Counted from the stretch's first letter, positions 7,492 to 15,330 are shown. The stretch: 29,922 bases of DNA from JAVBOP01 sp031550405 (GCA_031550405.1 JAVBOP010000009.1:1-29922); one strand, 5' to 3'. Made by a program: numbers and translations. The notes: generated from the sequence alone by a model not told the origin.

Positions 7492-7591
7492 ATTTACCTT
7501 ATTATTATTTTTTGTTATCTATAAAAAACGCTACAAAAATAATATATTTCATCAAATTTTACTAACAAATATTTATTCTTATCACACATTA

Positions 7592-7612
7592 TTTCTGAAT
7601 ATTTTTTCATAA
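7592..7612 (+). repeat. Exact 21-base intergenic motif, copy 2
   Basis: Identical to 3985-4005 and 23085-23105. It lies 101-121 bases upstream of the ackA start but points away from that gene. Confidence 0.8.
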
Positions 7613-8037
7613 TATTATCAACTAAGGTGCGTAATCATACGTCACAGCGGGGTTTGTGAAATAAAAAAAATCATCTATTAATTTTCGGTTTTTCTACTTT
7701 TGCTTTATAGCCCATCTTTATAACACCGCAGGATAAATGTTTGCTCTCCTCGCGTCGAGAGAATGTGCCTACGCCTGCATAGCTGCCATTTGATCCTGTG
7801 TGAAAAATTAAATTTCATATAATCGTTTTTTGCCAATTACTAATTAGTAGATAGCTTTTATTTTTGTTTTATGTCAGAACAACATTATTATTCATCTGGA
7901 ACACATCGAAAATGCCCATTATTTTCTACCTTTTCTTGCGAATTTGCGTTTTTTAGAACCTTTTTTCTTGGAATATTTGCGTTTTCTACCACTTAAATCA
8001 CCTATTAAAAAAAGATGTTAGAGTTGTGAAATAATGA

Positions 8038-8154
8038 TTATGACAGGGTATGTTTGAATTGTCTATAGCAATCATGAAATTGCTGAAAATTATCTAATTT
8101 GAAGCCATTAGTAGTATATCGCAGGTTAAAACGTTGAGGATTTTCTTTGTTCAT
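8038..8154 (-). CDS. Small hypothetical protein (38 residues)
   Basis: ATG at 8152-8154 is preceded by GAGG at a good distance (GAGG, five bases, ATG). The product begins MNKENPQRFNLRYTTNGFKL and ends QFKHTLS. It is polar and aromatic-rich, with no signal peptide or membrane segment. The frame stays open for some 25 codons upstream of the ATG without an obvious start, so this may be the tail of a decayed larger gene. I recognise no family. Confidence 0.3.
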   Translation of the reverse strand: MNKENPQRFNLRYTTNGFKLDNFQQFHDCYRQFKHTLS

Positions 8155-8246
8155 TATTGCCTCGTAGTTTAATGCAATATACGATTTATTATTGAAAAGG
8201 GGAAAAAACAGGGGCAGGAGTTTTTTTAGAGGTTAAATTTCAAAAC

Positions 8247-8282
8247 AAAAAAGCCTTGTAACTTATTGTATTACAAGGCTTT
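8247..8282 (-). terminator. Terminator after tRNA-Thr
   Basis: A perfect 12-bp stem AAAGCCTTGTAA/TTACAAGGCTTT (8250-8261 with 8271-8282) around a 9-base loop. On the minus strand it ends in a T run. Confidence 0.9.
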
Positions 8283-8289
8283 AATGTTG

Positions 8290-8362
8290 AGCCACTTGAC
8301 GGATTCGAACCCCCGACCTGCTGATTACAAATCAGCTGCTCTACCAGCTGAGCTAAAGTGGC
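8290..8362 (-). tRNA. tRNA-Thr (anticodon TGT)
   Basis: 73 bases on the minus strand. Acceptor arm GCCACTT pairs with AAGTGGC. The D arm contains AGCTCAGCTGGTAGAGC, the anticodon loop TTTGTAA gives anticodon TGT, and the T arm contains GGTTCGAATCC. The discriminator is T and the 3' CCA is not encoded (the genome continues CAAC). Confidence 0.95.
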
Positions 8363-8383
8363 ATGACTCAAAAATTAAGAATA

Positions 8384-8415
8384 CAAAAATATGAAAATTC
8401 TAAATACTGTGCAAA
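8384..8415 (-). promoter_or_regulatory. Promoter of tRNA-Thr (TTTG-N20-TATTTTTG)
   Basis: On the minus strand TTTG (8412-8415), a 20-base spacer and TATTTTTG (8384-8391), 21 bases from the tRNA 5' end. The spacing equals that of the skp and tRNA-Ser promoters. Confidence 0.8.
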
Positions 8416-8551
8416 TTTTTTTTGTTCGTATTGCCATTTTATCGAAAATATGGGAATAATGAAACAGCAATTTTCTTAATTACAATCTAATCCGACAATT
8501 ATATTTAATGCGATATATTATACAAATAGCCAATATTTTCAAAAGAATTTG

Positions 8552-8559
8552 TATTTTTG
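8552..8559 (+). promoter_or_regulatory. Possible -7 box for the small membrane protein gene
   Basis: TATTTTTG lies 52 bases before the ATG at 8612 and inside the upstream TTG-started extension of that frame, which argues against using the upstream TTG as the start. No clear TTTG at -33. Confidence 0.4.
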
Positions 8560-8611
8560 TTTGCTTACAACTGTATTAACTGCATATTTCATAACAAAAT
8601 TGACTTCAAAC

Positions 8612-8878
8612 ATGACTAAAGTAATACACATTGTATTAATTATTATCTTGATTTTGGCTGCTATTTGGAGTATTTATATACAAAATTATTATATTTTTAT
8701 TGCCAATTTTTGTATTGTATCGGCGGTGCTGATTGATTATAAAACAACAAACATGCTGACGCGAGAAAATGTTAATATCAAATTAGTTAGAAAATTACAA
8801 AAAATAATACCTGTTTTTTATGCAATTGCCGGTGGTGCACTACTTATTTGGGGATTGATGAAATTTTATAACGATTAA
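8612..8878 (+). CDS. Small membrane protein of unknown function
   Basis: 88 residues from the ATG at 8612. The frame stays open upstream to a TTG at 8549, but that would put a promoter-like TATTTTTG inside the gene, so the ATG is preferred. The product has hydrophobic segments at about residues 5-20 (IHIVLIIILILAAIWSIYI), 25-40 and 68-83 (FYAIAGGALLIWGLMKF), with a basic stretch RENVNIKLVRKLQK between the last two. This gives two or three transmembrane helices. No family recognised. It lies 27 bases before ogt on the same strand and is probably co-transcribed. Confidence 0.55.
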   Translation: MTKVIHIVLIIILILAAIWSIYIQNYYIFIANFCIVSAVLIDYKTTNMLTRENVNIKLVRKLQKIIPVFYAIAGGALLIWGLMKFYND

Positions 8879-8905
8879 TTATTAATTTTTATTCATTTTG
8901 CATGT

Positions 8906-9391
8906 ATGGAACTATTTTCTTATCAGTATGATTCGCCTATTGGGAATTTGCAAATTGACTTTGGCAATAAAAGTATTCGCGCGGTAATATTCGCTAATCA
9001 AATATGTATTCGAAAGACATATCCAATGCAAAATAATGCAGTTATCGAAGAATGCGTCAAGCAGTTCGATGCGTATTTTCAAGGTAATTTATCTGAATTT
9101 AATTTGCCGTTATATTTGGATGGCACTCCTTGGCGTAAAAGTGTTTGGAGTGAATTGCAAAAAATTCCATTTGGGCAAACAACAACGTATAAGCAGATTT
9201 CTAAAAATCTTGGCAAAGAATTTGCTGCTGCAAGAGCTGTTGGCTCGGCAAGCAACAAAAATCCCATACCTATTATAATTCCGTGCCATCGGGTAATTGG
9301 CTCAGATGGCAAGCTTGTAGGCTTTGCAGGTGGAATTTGGCGCAAGCAATGGCTGCTTGAGCATGAGCAAAGATTTATGAATAATTTTTAA
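8906..9391 (+). CDS. ogt: Methylated-DNA--protein-cysteine methyltransferase
   Basis: 161 residues, a full-length Ogt/MGMT-type suicide repair protein. It moves the alkyl group from O6-alkylguanine (and O4-alkylthymine) in DNA onto its own cysteine. Seen in order: a small variable N-terminal domain (1-75), the recognition part with GTPWRKSVWSELQKIPFGQT, the Arg finger in FAAARAVGSA that flips the base, and the active site IPCHRVIGSDG with Cys127 followed by the conserved His and Arg. The C-terminal GFAGGIWRKQWLLEHE also matches. It is the second of three closely spaced plus-strand genes. Confidence 0.95.
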   Translation: MELFSYQYDSPIGNLQIDFGNKSIRAVIFANQICIRKTYPMQNNAVIEECVKQFDAYFQGNLSEFNLPLYLDGTPWRKSVWSELQKIPFGQTTTYKQISKNLGKEFAAARAVGSASNKNPIPIIIPCHRVIGSDGKLVGFAGGIWRKQWLLEHEQRFMNNF

Positions 9392-9411
9392 TTATTTTGA
9401 TGTAATATTTG

Positions 9412-10305
9412 ATGAAATCAAAATTAATATTTTTCTGTTTATTATCTATTTTCTGTGGCAAAATCTCAGCCGACGACAACGTGCCAGAGCTGTTTGATTA
9501 TGAATTACGCGGCAATATTACTGCATTTTCAGAAGCGGTATATACAGCAAATAGAGATACTTCGGAAAAAATTTATAAAAATAAACTGATAACGGCTTCA
9601 AATTATTTCGTTGCAAATAAGAATGAAGTTTATAAGCAGCAGGTAGAAGACAGGGCTTCGATTACATACTATACATATAATGAAAAATTTTTAATAAAAG
9701 AAATTCATTCTATTAGAATAAAAGATCGTTCGTCTATAAGCAAAAGCGAATATTATTATGATGAATATTCTCGCCCATATTTGGAGCTAAATTACGGCTC
9801 TTCCGGAAAATTACGGGATAGCATCGTCGTAATAGTTGACAATACCCAGCTTAATGTGGAAAAAAAGGCGTTCAATGCTCGCGGGCATTTTTTGTACAGA
9901 ATCAGCATTAGATATAACGAATTTGGGAAAATAGATAAAAAAATTCGAACAACGATAGAATCAAGTATAAGATATATCTATACTTTTGATAAAAACGGCA
10001 GGCTTATTGAGGAAAAATGGTATTTGAATGATACGGTTGTGCAAAAAATATGCTTTGAATACAACGCCGCAGGAAAGATTATTAAGAAGGTTGAGTACGA
10101 TGATAACGACATCGCCTATGCGACAACAGAGTATGAATATAACCCACTTACAGGCTTTTTGCTTCAAATAAAAGCCAATGACCATATTACCAAATATGAC
10201 TACAACTACGACTCGGTTGGCAATTGGATTGTTCGCTACGAGTACTATGACAATATCCCTACGCAAATAACCGAAAGAACTATAACCTATACGTCACATA
10301 AATAA
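9412..10305 (+). CDS. Secreted YD/RHS-repeat-like protein
   Basis: 297 residues from the ATG at 9412; a TTG three bases earlier is not needed. The signal peptide MKSKLIFFCLLSIFCGKISA is followed by a mature part made of short Tyr-rich repeats of the YD type: YYDEYSRPYLELNYGSSGKL, YTFDKNGRLIEEKWY, FEYNAAGKIIKKVEYDDND, YEYNPLTGFLLQ and YNYDSVGNWIVRYEYYD. Such repeats form extended beta structures that bind sugars or wrap toxin domains in RHS proteins. Here there is no toxin or RHS core, and no sorting domain, so it is probably a periplasmic or outer-membrane protein. It starts 20 bases after ogt; the functional link is unclear. Confidence 0.7.
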   Translation: MKSKLIFFCLLSIFCGKISADDNVPELFDYELRGNITAFSEAVYTANRDTSEKIYKNKLITASNYFVANKNEVYKQQVEDRASITYYTYNEKFLIKEIHSIRIKDRSSISKSEYYYDEYSRPYLELNYGSSGKLRDSIVVIVDNTQLNVEKKAFNARGHFLYRISIRYNEFGKIDKKIRTTIESSIRYIYTFDKNGRLIEEKWYLNDTVVQKICFEYNAAGKIIKKVEYDDNDIAYATTEYEYNPLTGFLLQIKANDHITKYDYNYDSVGNWIVRYEYYDNIPTQITERTITYTSHK

Positions 10306-10455
10306 TATAATATAATCATCCCTCAAACAGATTGCCAGCACGTTAATTCCATATATATAAGTAATATAGGCGAAACTATCTGGAGGAGCTTTATGATATT
10401 TCTATGAATAAAATATCCATATTTGTTTGTAAGGGAGTATAAGCATACGCCTTTA

Positions 10456-10614
10456 ATGATATGGCAAAAAAGGCAAATATTTATTCGCCTCTACAATATG
10501 TATAATTTATTAAACGGAATGTTATTAGGAGCTACTACTGGTGCCATTAAAGCATCTGGTGCATCCGCTTTGATTGGTTGTGCAGCAAGACTATTTGCGA
10601 GTTTTTTAGGTTGA
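10456..10614 (+). CDS. Small Gly/Ala-rich hydrophobic peptide, possibly bacteriocin-like
   Basis: 52 residues if the ATG at 10456 is used; ATG at 10498 (38 residues) and TTG at 10423 (63) are alternatives and no ribosome site decides between them. The second half, LLGATTGAIKASGASALIGC then AARLFASFLG, is hydrophobic, Gly/Ala-rich and has GxxxG spacing like membrane-inserting peptides. A strong GGAGGA site at 10382 instead serves two tiny overlapping frames (MIFL, then a 12-codon frame at 10404), so the leader is unusual. Six bases after the stop a three-helix membrane protein begins, an arrangement seen in class II bacteriocin/immunity pairs. No double-Gly leader or transporter is visible, so the role is a guess. 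Confidence 0.45.
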   Translation: MIWQKRQIFIRLYNMYNLLNGMLLGATTGAIKASGASALIGCAARLFASFLG

Positions 10615-10620
10615 AAATAT

Positions 10621-10938
10621 ATGAATACTAATATTACTGATACTTATGAGTTTATAGGCCTGATAATAATTATGCTATCTCTGTTTATATTATCAGTTTT
10701 GTTTGGATATTTCGGCAAAAAGAGAAAGAATAATGCGTTAAAAAAATATGGCATTATGTTATTTAGTGGATTTACCATCTCCTTTTATTCTATTTTTCTT
10801 TTAAAACTTGGGCTACATATTGATTCTTTTGTTTGGGAAGATTGGTGGTATTTATTTCTCTTTTGTGTCCTGTATTTTTATTTAGCATTAAAATTAGATA
10901 GAAAATTTAAATCAACCTATAGTAGATTTTTCAATTAA
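10621..10938 (+). CDS. Small membrane protein, possible immunity-type partner
   Basis: 105 residues with three or four predicted membrane helices: about 11-29 (FIGLIIIMLSLFILSVLFGY), 41-62 (KYGIMLFSGFTISFYSIFLL) and 75-92 (WWYLFLFCVLYFYLALKL), with basic patches GKKRKNNALKKYG and DRKFKSTYSR on the expected inside. No family recognised. It follows the small hydrophobic peptide gene by 6 bases and is certainly in the same transcript. The pairing suggests an immunity or export helper, but nothing in the sequence proves it. Confidence 0.6.
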   Translation: MNTNITDTYEFIGLIIIMLSLFILSVLFGYFGKKRKNNALKKYGIMLFSGFTISFYSIFLLKLGLHIDSFVWEDWWYLFLFCVLYFYLALKLDRKFKSTYSRFFN

Positions 10939-10962
10939 AACCTGCATATACCTCCACAAAAG

Positions 10963-11003
10963 CATAATAATTGCTTATTTATAGTCAGTTATTATGTTTT
11001 TTT
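10963..11003 (+). terminator. Likely terminator after the small membrane protein pair
   Basis: CATAATAA (10963-10970) pairs with TTATTATG (10989-10996), followed by seven T. The stem is AT-rich and the loop is 18 bases, so it is weaker than the other terminators here. Confidence 0.5.
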
Positions 11004-11215
11004 CGTATAGCAAAACATTATCATGATTAATCTCCTTTCGTTTAATAAATTATCTACAATAGTGATAATTATGTCATATAATTTTATGGGATTCCCAAAT
11101 GAATTTCTAATAAACAATATGCGTTCTATCCCAGAGCAAGAATAATGAACATTTATTAACAAATACTGCTAAATTTACTCTATAACATCAACTTATGGTG
11201 CAGATGACTTGTTAT

Positions 11216-13858
11216 TTATATCTCCTGGCTTGTAGTTTTTAATTCGGCAAGTTTTTGTAATGCCTGAAGCGGCGTCAAGTTGTCAACATTGATTTGTGAT
11301 AGCTTTTCGCGGACTTTGTCGTCGCGAAATTCAAAAATGGAGAGCTGCTCAGTGTCGTATATCTTCTTTTTCCGTGTGATGTTCTTGACGTTATCAGCAA
11401 ATAGCTTCTCCTTTTGCCTGGTCGGCTCGCTGCTATTTTCCAAAGTTGCCATAATTTCGTCGGCTCGCTTGATGACATTTTGAGGCAGCCCTGCCATTTT
11501 AGCGACGTAAATACCGAAAGAATGGTCACTTGCGCCTTTTGCAACTTTATGCGAAAATATGACCTTATTGTTCGCTTCAATAACCTCGACGCGGTAATTT
11601 GCTATCCGTTCATACCTGTCTGCCAGTTCGTTCAATTCATGGTAATGCGTTGCAAATAAAGTCTTTGCGCCGATATTGTCATGAATATGTTCCGCAATCG
11701 ACCATGCGATTGAAACGCCATCAAAAGTAGCTGTGCCGCGACCAACCTCGTCAAGCAAAATAAGACTTTTTTTTGTAGCATTATGCAATATATTGGCAGT
11801 TTCCTGCATCTCGACAAGGAATGTACTTTCACCCGTTGTGATGCTGTCCTGCGCTCCAACGCGAGTAAATATCCTGTCTATCAAGCCAAAATGCGCCGAT
11901 TTAGCCGGAACAAAACAGCCGATTTGCCCAAGCAGAATAATCAATGCTGTCTGTCGCAGGTAGCAGGATTTTCCAGCCATATTGGGACCTGTAATTATAT
12001 GAATTTGTTCACAGTTACTGTCAAGAAGCGTATCATTCGGAGTAAATTGTTCGCCATTTGCAAGCAATTGCTCTACAACAGCGTGTCGTCCTTTTTCAAT
12101 TTTGATTATATCCGATTCATCTATTACCGGTCTAACATAATCATATTCCAGAGAGATAGCAGCATAACTCTGCAAGCAGTCAACAGTTGCCAAAATAGTT
12201 GCATTATGCTGGATTTGCTCAATAAATCCAGTTATTTTTTCTTTCAGACGGGCAAACAGCGTTTGTTCTATTTCCGTGATTTTATATTCGGCATTGAAGA
12301 TTTTCTGTTCAAATTCTTTAAGCTCCGGAGTAGTGTAACGCTCTGCATTTGTTAGTGTTTGCTTGCGTTCATAATTATCCGGAGCCTTGGAATTATGCGC
12401 CTTTGTGATTTCGATATAATAACCGAAAACATTATTGAAACTTACTTTTAAAGAGCCGATGCCTGTTGCCTGTCTTTCATTTTCCTGAAATTTTGCAATC
12501 CACTGCTTTGCCGAATACTTAGCCTGAACATAACTGTCAAGTTCGGCATCAAAACCGGGCTTAAATATATTGCCATTCCCAAAATGGATAGCCGGCTCAA
12601 CCAGCATCGCATTACGAATAACATTGATAAGTTCATGTAGAGGAGTTAGATTGGATATTATCTCATTCAACGAAGAATTATTAATTTTTTTTAATAATTC
12701 CTGCATAGGCGGAATGCGTTCCAGACTGAATGCAAGTGTAACAATATCACGAGTTGTGGCTCGACCGGAAGCAATGCGGGATACCAATCGCTCTAAATCT
12801 CCAAAATTATGGAAAATATTGCGAAGCAGCTCCAATTCATTTCTGTTTTTAACAAATGCCTCAACAATATCAAGCCTTTTATGAATTTTTGTTAATAAAT
12901 TTAGTGGCAAATTAAGCCACTTTTTAAACATTCGAGAGCCGGGCGGAGTCAGCGTCCTGTCCAGCAAATGGATGAGGGAAGCGTGAGTATCGCCATCTAT
13001 CGTCGACAAAATTTCGAGATTGCGGCGCGTCGGGTAATCAAGCAGCATATAATCGCCCGGACTCAGAAGGCGAATCGAAGTTATTTGCGGAAGCTGCGAT
13101 TTTTGTGTCTCCGAAATATAGTGCAAAATGGCGCCCGCAGCAAGTATCCCCGCATGTTGTTCTTCAATGCCAAAGCCTTTGAAATTCTGCGTTTCAAACT
13201 GACGTAATAGCAACTCCTTGGCAAAAGTAGGCTCAAAAATCCATTCATCCAGCTTCGTTTCTGCAATCTTATATGCGTTATTGGATAAAATATTATTTAC
13301 TTCATCTTTCTGCTCTTTGGAAAATAATATCTCGCTTGGCAAATAAGTGTCGAGCGTTTCATTAATCTGGGCAAGAGGTATTTCGCCTGCAAAAAATTCG
13401 CCTGTCGAAATATCGCAAAATGCAAGCCCTGACTTAATACTTTTATCCTTAACTCTATGTATATAAAGAGATGCAATGTAGTTGTTTTTCTTGCTTTCAA
13501 GCAGCTTATCATAAAGCGAAACACCGGGAGTAACAACCTCTACAACGCCGCGCTTAACTATGCCGCGCGATTGCTTAGGGTCTTCGAGCTGCTCGCAAAC
13601 CGCAACACGGCAGCCGCCTTTGATTAATTTGGGAAGATAAGTGTCAAGCTGATGATGAGGAAAGCCCGCAAGCGGCGAAGCTTCTGCTTTGCCATTATTG
13701 CGTTTTGTCAATGTAATACCACAAATTTTTGCAGTAATAACCGCATCGTCGTCGAACGTCTCAAAAAAATCGCCCATGCGAAAAAGCAAAATCGTCTCCG
13801 GATATTTCGCCTTAATCTGATTATACTGACGCATCAACGGCGTTAAATCTTTACCCAT
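11216..13858 (-). CDS. mutS: DNA mismatch repair protein MutS
   Basis: 880 residues, full-length MutS1 that recognises mismatches and recruits MutL. The N-terminal mismatch-binding domain has the Phe-x-Glu wedge in LLFRMGDFFETFDDDA (F31, E33). Connector, lever and clamp domains follow. The ABC-type ATPase domain has Walker A GPNMAGKS (624-631), the STFLVEMQET signature region, Walker B LILLDEVGRGTATFDG and FATHYHELNELA. The C-terminal helix-turn-helix region (PLQALQKLAELK) is present. AAGAGG-type spacing is weak; AGGAA lies just before the ATG. It lies 132 bases after kal on the same strand, perhaps read from the same promoter, with no functional link. No mutL in the window. Confidence 0.97.
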   Translation of the reverse strand: MGKDLTPLMRQYNQIKAKYPETILLFRMGDFFETFDDDAVITAKICGITLTKRNNGKAEASPLAGFPHHQLDTYLPKLIKGGCRVAVCEQLEDPKQSRGIVKRGVVEVVTPGVSLYDKLLESKKNNYIASLYIHRVKDKSIKSGLAFCDISTGEFFAGEIPLAQINETLDTYLPSEILFSKEQKDEVNNILSNNAYKIAETKLDEWIFEPTFAKELLLRQFETQNFKGFGIEEQHAGILAAGAILHYISETQKSQLPQITSIRLLSPGDYMLLDYPTRRNLEILSTIDGDTHASLIHLLDRTLTPPGSRMFKKWLNLPLNLLTKIHKRLDIVEAFVKNRNELELLRNIFHNFGDLERLVSRIASGRATTRDIVTLAFSLERIPPMQELLKKINNSSLNEIISNLTPLHELINVIRNAMLVEPAIHFGNGNIFKPGFDAELDSYVQAKYSAKQWIAKFQENERQATGIGSLKVSFNNVFGYYIEITKAHNSKAPDNYERKQTLTNAERYTTPELKEFEQKIFNAEYKITEIEQTLFARLKEKITGFIEQIQHNATILATVDCLQSYAAISLEYDYVRPVIDESDIIKIEKGRHAVVEQLLANGEQFTPNDTLLDSNCEQIHIITGPNMAGKSCYLRQTALIILLGQIGCFVPAKSAHFGLIDRIFTRVGAQDSITTGESTFLVEMQETANILHNATKKSLILLDEVGRGTATFDGVSIAWSIAEHIHDNIGAKTLFATHYHELNELADRYERIANYRVEVIEANNKVIFSHKVAKGASDHSFGIYVAKMAGLPQNVIKRADEIMATLENSSEPTRQKEKLFADNVKNITRKKKIYDTEQLSIFEFRDDKVREKLSQINVDNLTPLQALQKLAELKTTSQEI

Positions 13859-13990
13859 TTCCTGTTAAAATCTTATTCATAAATGAAAAACATCATTGAC
13901 AACGGAGAAGAAAAAATATATTTTCCTGCTCATCCCATTTAATGCTGATTGCGCTGCCATTTTTCAAAACGGTTAGCAAAAAAATACTGA

Positions 13991-14386
13991 CTATAAATTT
14001 TTTCGCTGGCAAGTCTTGGGAACAACGCATGTGCCACTTGCACGGCAAACAACGACAGGCTCGGACAAAACGTCAGCCGCCGAAGCGCTAATATCAATAC
14101 GCGGCACAATCACTTTGCGAGCTTCAAAAATCATTTTGCGCGAAGTCGTGCCAACTTGCGTGATTTCGCCGTAAGCCTCAATATAATCGCCAGCATAAAC
14201 GGGCGCCAGAAATTCAATATTGTCATAAGCCTTGAACAAGCCTTCGTCGCCGTCGTGCTTGATTAACAGCTCGGTGGCGACATCGCCGAACAGCTGGAGC
14301 ATCTTTGCGCCATCAACCAAATTGCCTCCATAATGGGCATCGTGCGAACTCATTCGCAGTCTGATAAGAGATGTTATTTTTTCCAT
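13991..14386 (-). CDS. kal: 3-aminobutyryl-CoA ammonia lyase
   Basis: 131 residues, a single hot-dog-fold domain. The N-terminal LIRLRMSSHDAHYGGNLVDGAKM, the central GDVATELLIKHDGDEGLF and the following EFLAPVYAGDYIEAYGEIT match Kal of the lysine fermentation pathway. Kal removes ammonia from L-3-aminobutyryl-CoA to give crotonyl-CoA. The neighbour atoD, 42 bases upstream on the same strand, encodes a CoA-transferase subunit of the kind used in the same pathway, which supports the call over a generic thioesterase. The other pathway genes (kamA, kamDE, kdd, kce) are not in the window. Confidence 0.85.
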   Translation of the reverse strand: MEKITSLIRLRMSSHDAHYGGNLVDGAKMLQLFGDVATELLIKHDGDEGLFKAYDNIEFLAPVYAGDYIEAYGEITQVGTTSRKMIFEARKVIVPRIDISASAADVLSEPVVVCRASGTCVVPKTCQRKNL

Positions 14387-14428
14387 AACCTTACATATAT
14401 TTATTAATTTTTTTTAATAATCGTCTAT

Positions 14429-15073
14429 TTATTTGACAATATAATCCACGAATATTGCAGGAGTATGCACTGCTTCGGGCGGTATATCGCCAATATCCAC
14501 CATATTTTCCGTTTCTGCAATGACCATATCAGCGGCGGCAGCCATCAGCGGATTGAAATTCTGCGCAGTGCCGCTATATTTCAAATTGCCTGCAGCATCG
14601 CTATACGTTCCGCATATCAGTGCAATATCCGCCCGCAGCGGCTTCTCAAGCAAATATTCGACCCCATCCACCGTGATATGCTCCTTGCCGTCAGCAACCA
14701 GTGTGCCAATGCCTGTGCGCGTCAAAACGCCTCCAAGTCCAGCGCCACCGCAGCGAATACGTTCGGCAAGCGTTCCTTGCGGCACAAACTCTACAGGCAT
14801 CTGGCCGGCATTCATCAGCTCGCTCGTTATGGGATTAGTGCCAATATGCGAAGTTATGACTTTTTTCGCCTGCCGATTGGCAATCAACCTGCCAACACCA
14901 ACGTCAGGCATCGCAGTATCATTGCAGATTATGGTCAAATTACGGGCAGAACCCTGCAAAAGAGCGGCAATGATTTTGTGCGGACTTCCATTGCCAAGAA
15001 AGCCGCCAACCATCACCACCATGCCGCTTTTTACGTGCGCCGCCGCTTCGTCGGGAGTAATTATTTTTTTCAT
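14429..15073 (-). CDS. atoD: Acetoacetate/butyrate CoA-transferase alpha subunit
   Basis: 214 residues, the usual length of a family I CoA-transferase subunit A. It has the N-terminal VGGFLGNGSPHKIIAALLQG, ITSHIGTNPITSELMNAG, VEFVPQGTLAERIRCGGAGL, then GVLTRTGIGT and the C-terminal half with AQNFNPLMAAAADMVIAETE. With the beta subunit it exchanges CoA between acyl-CoA and acetate or acetoacetate. The catalytic Glu is in the beta subunit (AtoA), which normally follows directly, but here kal follows and no atoA is seen on either side. Either the beta subunit lies elsewhere or the operon has been rearranged. A good promoter at 15102-15132 starts the atoD-kal unit. Confidence 0.9.
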   Translation of the reverse strand: MKKIITPDEAAAHVKSGMVVMVGGFLGNGSPHKIIAALLQGSARNLTIICNDTAMPDVGVGRLIANRQAKKVITSHIGTNPITSELMNAGQMPVEFVPQGTLAERIRCGGAGLGGVLTRTGIGTLVADGKEHITVDGVEYLLEKPLRADIALICGTYSDAAGNLKYSGTAQNFNPLMAAAADMVIAETENMVDIGDIPPEAVHTPAIFVDYIVK

Positions 15074-15101
15074 TTATAGAACCTGTATATCCAACAACTT
15101 A

Positions 15102-15132
15102 CAAAACTACAAAAAAATACCATCCCAACAAA
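15102..15132 (-). promoter_or_regulatory. Promoter of atoD-kal (TTTG-N19-TAGTTTTG)
   Basis: On the minus strand TTTG (15129-15132), 19 bases, TAGTTTTG (15102-15109), giving a short leader of roughly 20 bases before the atoD ATG. Confidence 0.65.
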
Positions 15133-15199
15133 CTGCAGGCTTCCATATAGTTTATACATATCCTTTTAAATATACTCAACCGTTATCAATATATGTTAG

Positions 15200-15216
15200 T
15201 TAATCCAGTGGATTAA
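15200..15216. promoter_or_regulatory. Perfect operator-like dyad upstream of atoD
   Basis: TTAATCCA-G-TGGATTAA, a perfect 8-bp inverted repeat with a one-base centre, 68 bases upstream of the atoD -33 box. The size suits a dimeric regulator site; which regulator is unknown. Confidence 0.4.
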
Positions 15217-15295
15217 TGCTTATTCGTAACCTACCACTTCAGGCGAAGAGGAATGTATAAATACCTGCAAATATAGGTGCTTACGCAATTCCACT

Positions 15296-15330
15296 CTTGT
15301 AGAGAGAGTGCTGCGCAGCGGCGGGATGTT
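15296..15330 (+). repeat. Hairpin-bearing intergenic repeat, copy A
   Basis: Starts CTTGTAGAGAGAGTGC, holds the palindrome GCTGCGCAGC, and ends GGCGGGATGTT. It matches 22964-22997 at 31 of 34 aligned positions with one gap. Confidence 0.7.

Larger units (their letters stand above)
7492..8246. other. Gene-poor, repeat-bearing gap upstream of ackA
   Basis: Contains the possible ackA promoter box (TATTTTTG on the minus strand, 7534-7541, no good -33 partner), the second 21-base motif (7592-7612), a loose third relative of the hairpin repeat (7626-7656), and several short minus-strand frames described separately. A start-less minus-strand frame (7671-7814) encodes a peptide with GSNGSYAGVGTFSRREESKH that looks protein-like but matches no family I know. 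Confidence 0.5.

Noticed and set aside
8549..8611. TTG start giving a 109-residue form of the small membrane protein
   Set aside because: It would run through a TATTTTTG promoter box, and no ribosome site precedes it. The ATG at 8612 is the better start.
11783..12355. A 190-codon plus-strand frame inside mutS
   Set aside because: Antisense to the MutS ATPase domain, Phe/Cys/Arg-rich, no family features.
14520..15203. A 227-codon plus-strand open frame over atoD
   Set aside because: It is antisense to a well-matched CoA-transferase subunit, and its translation has no domain and biased composition. It is open because of the GC-richer codon pattern of atoD.
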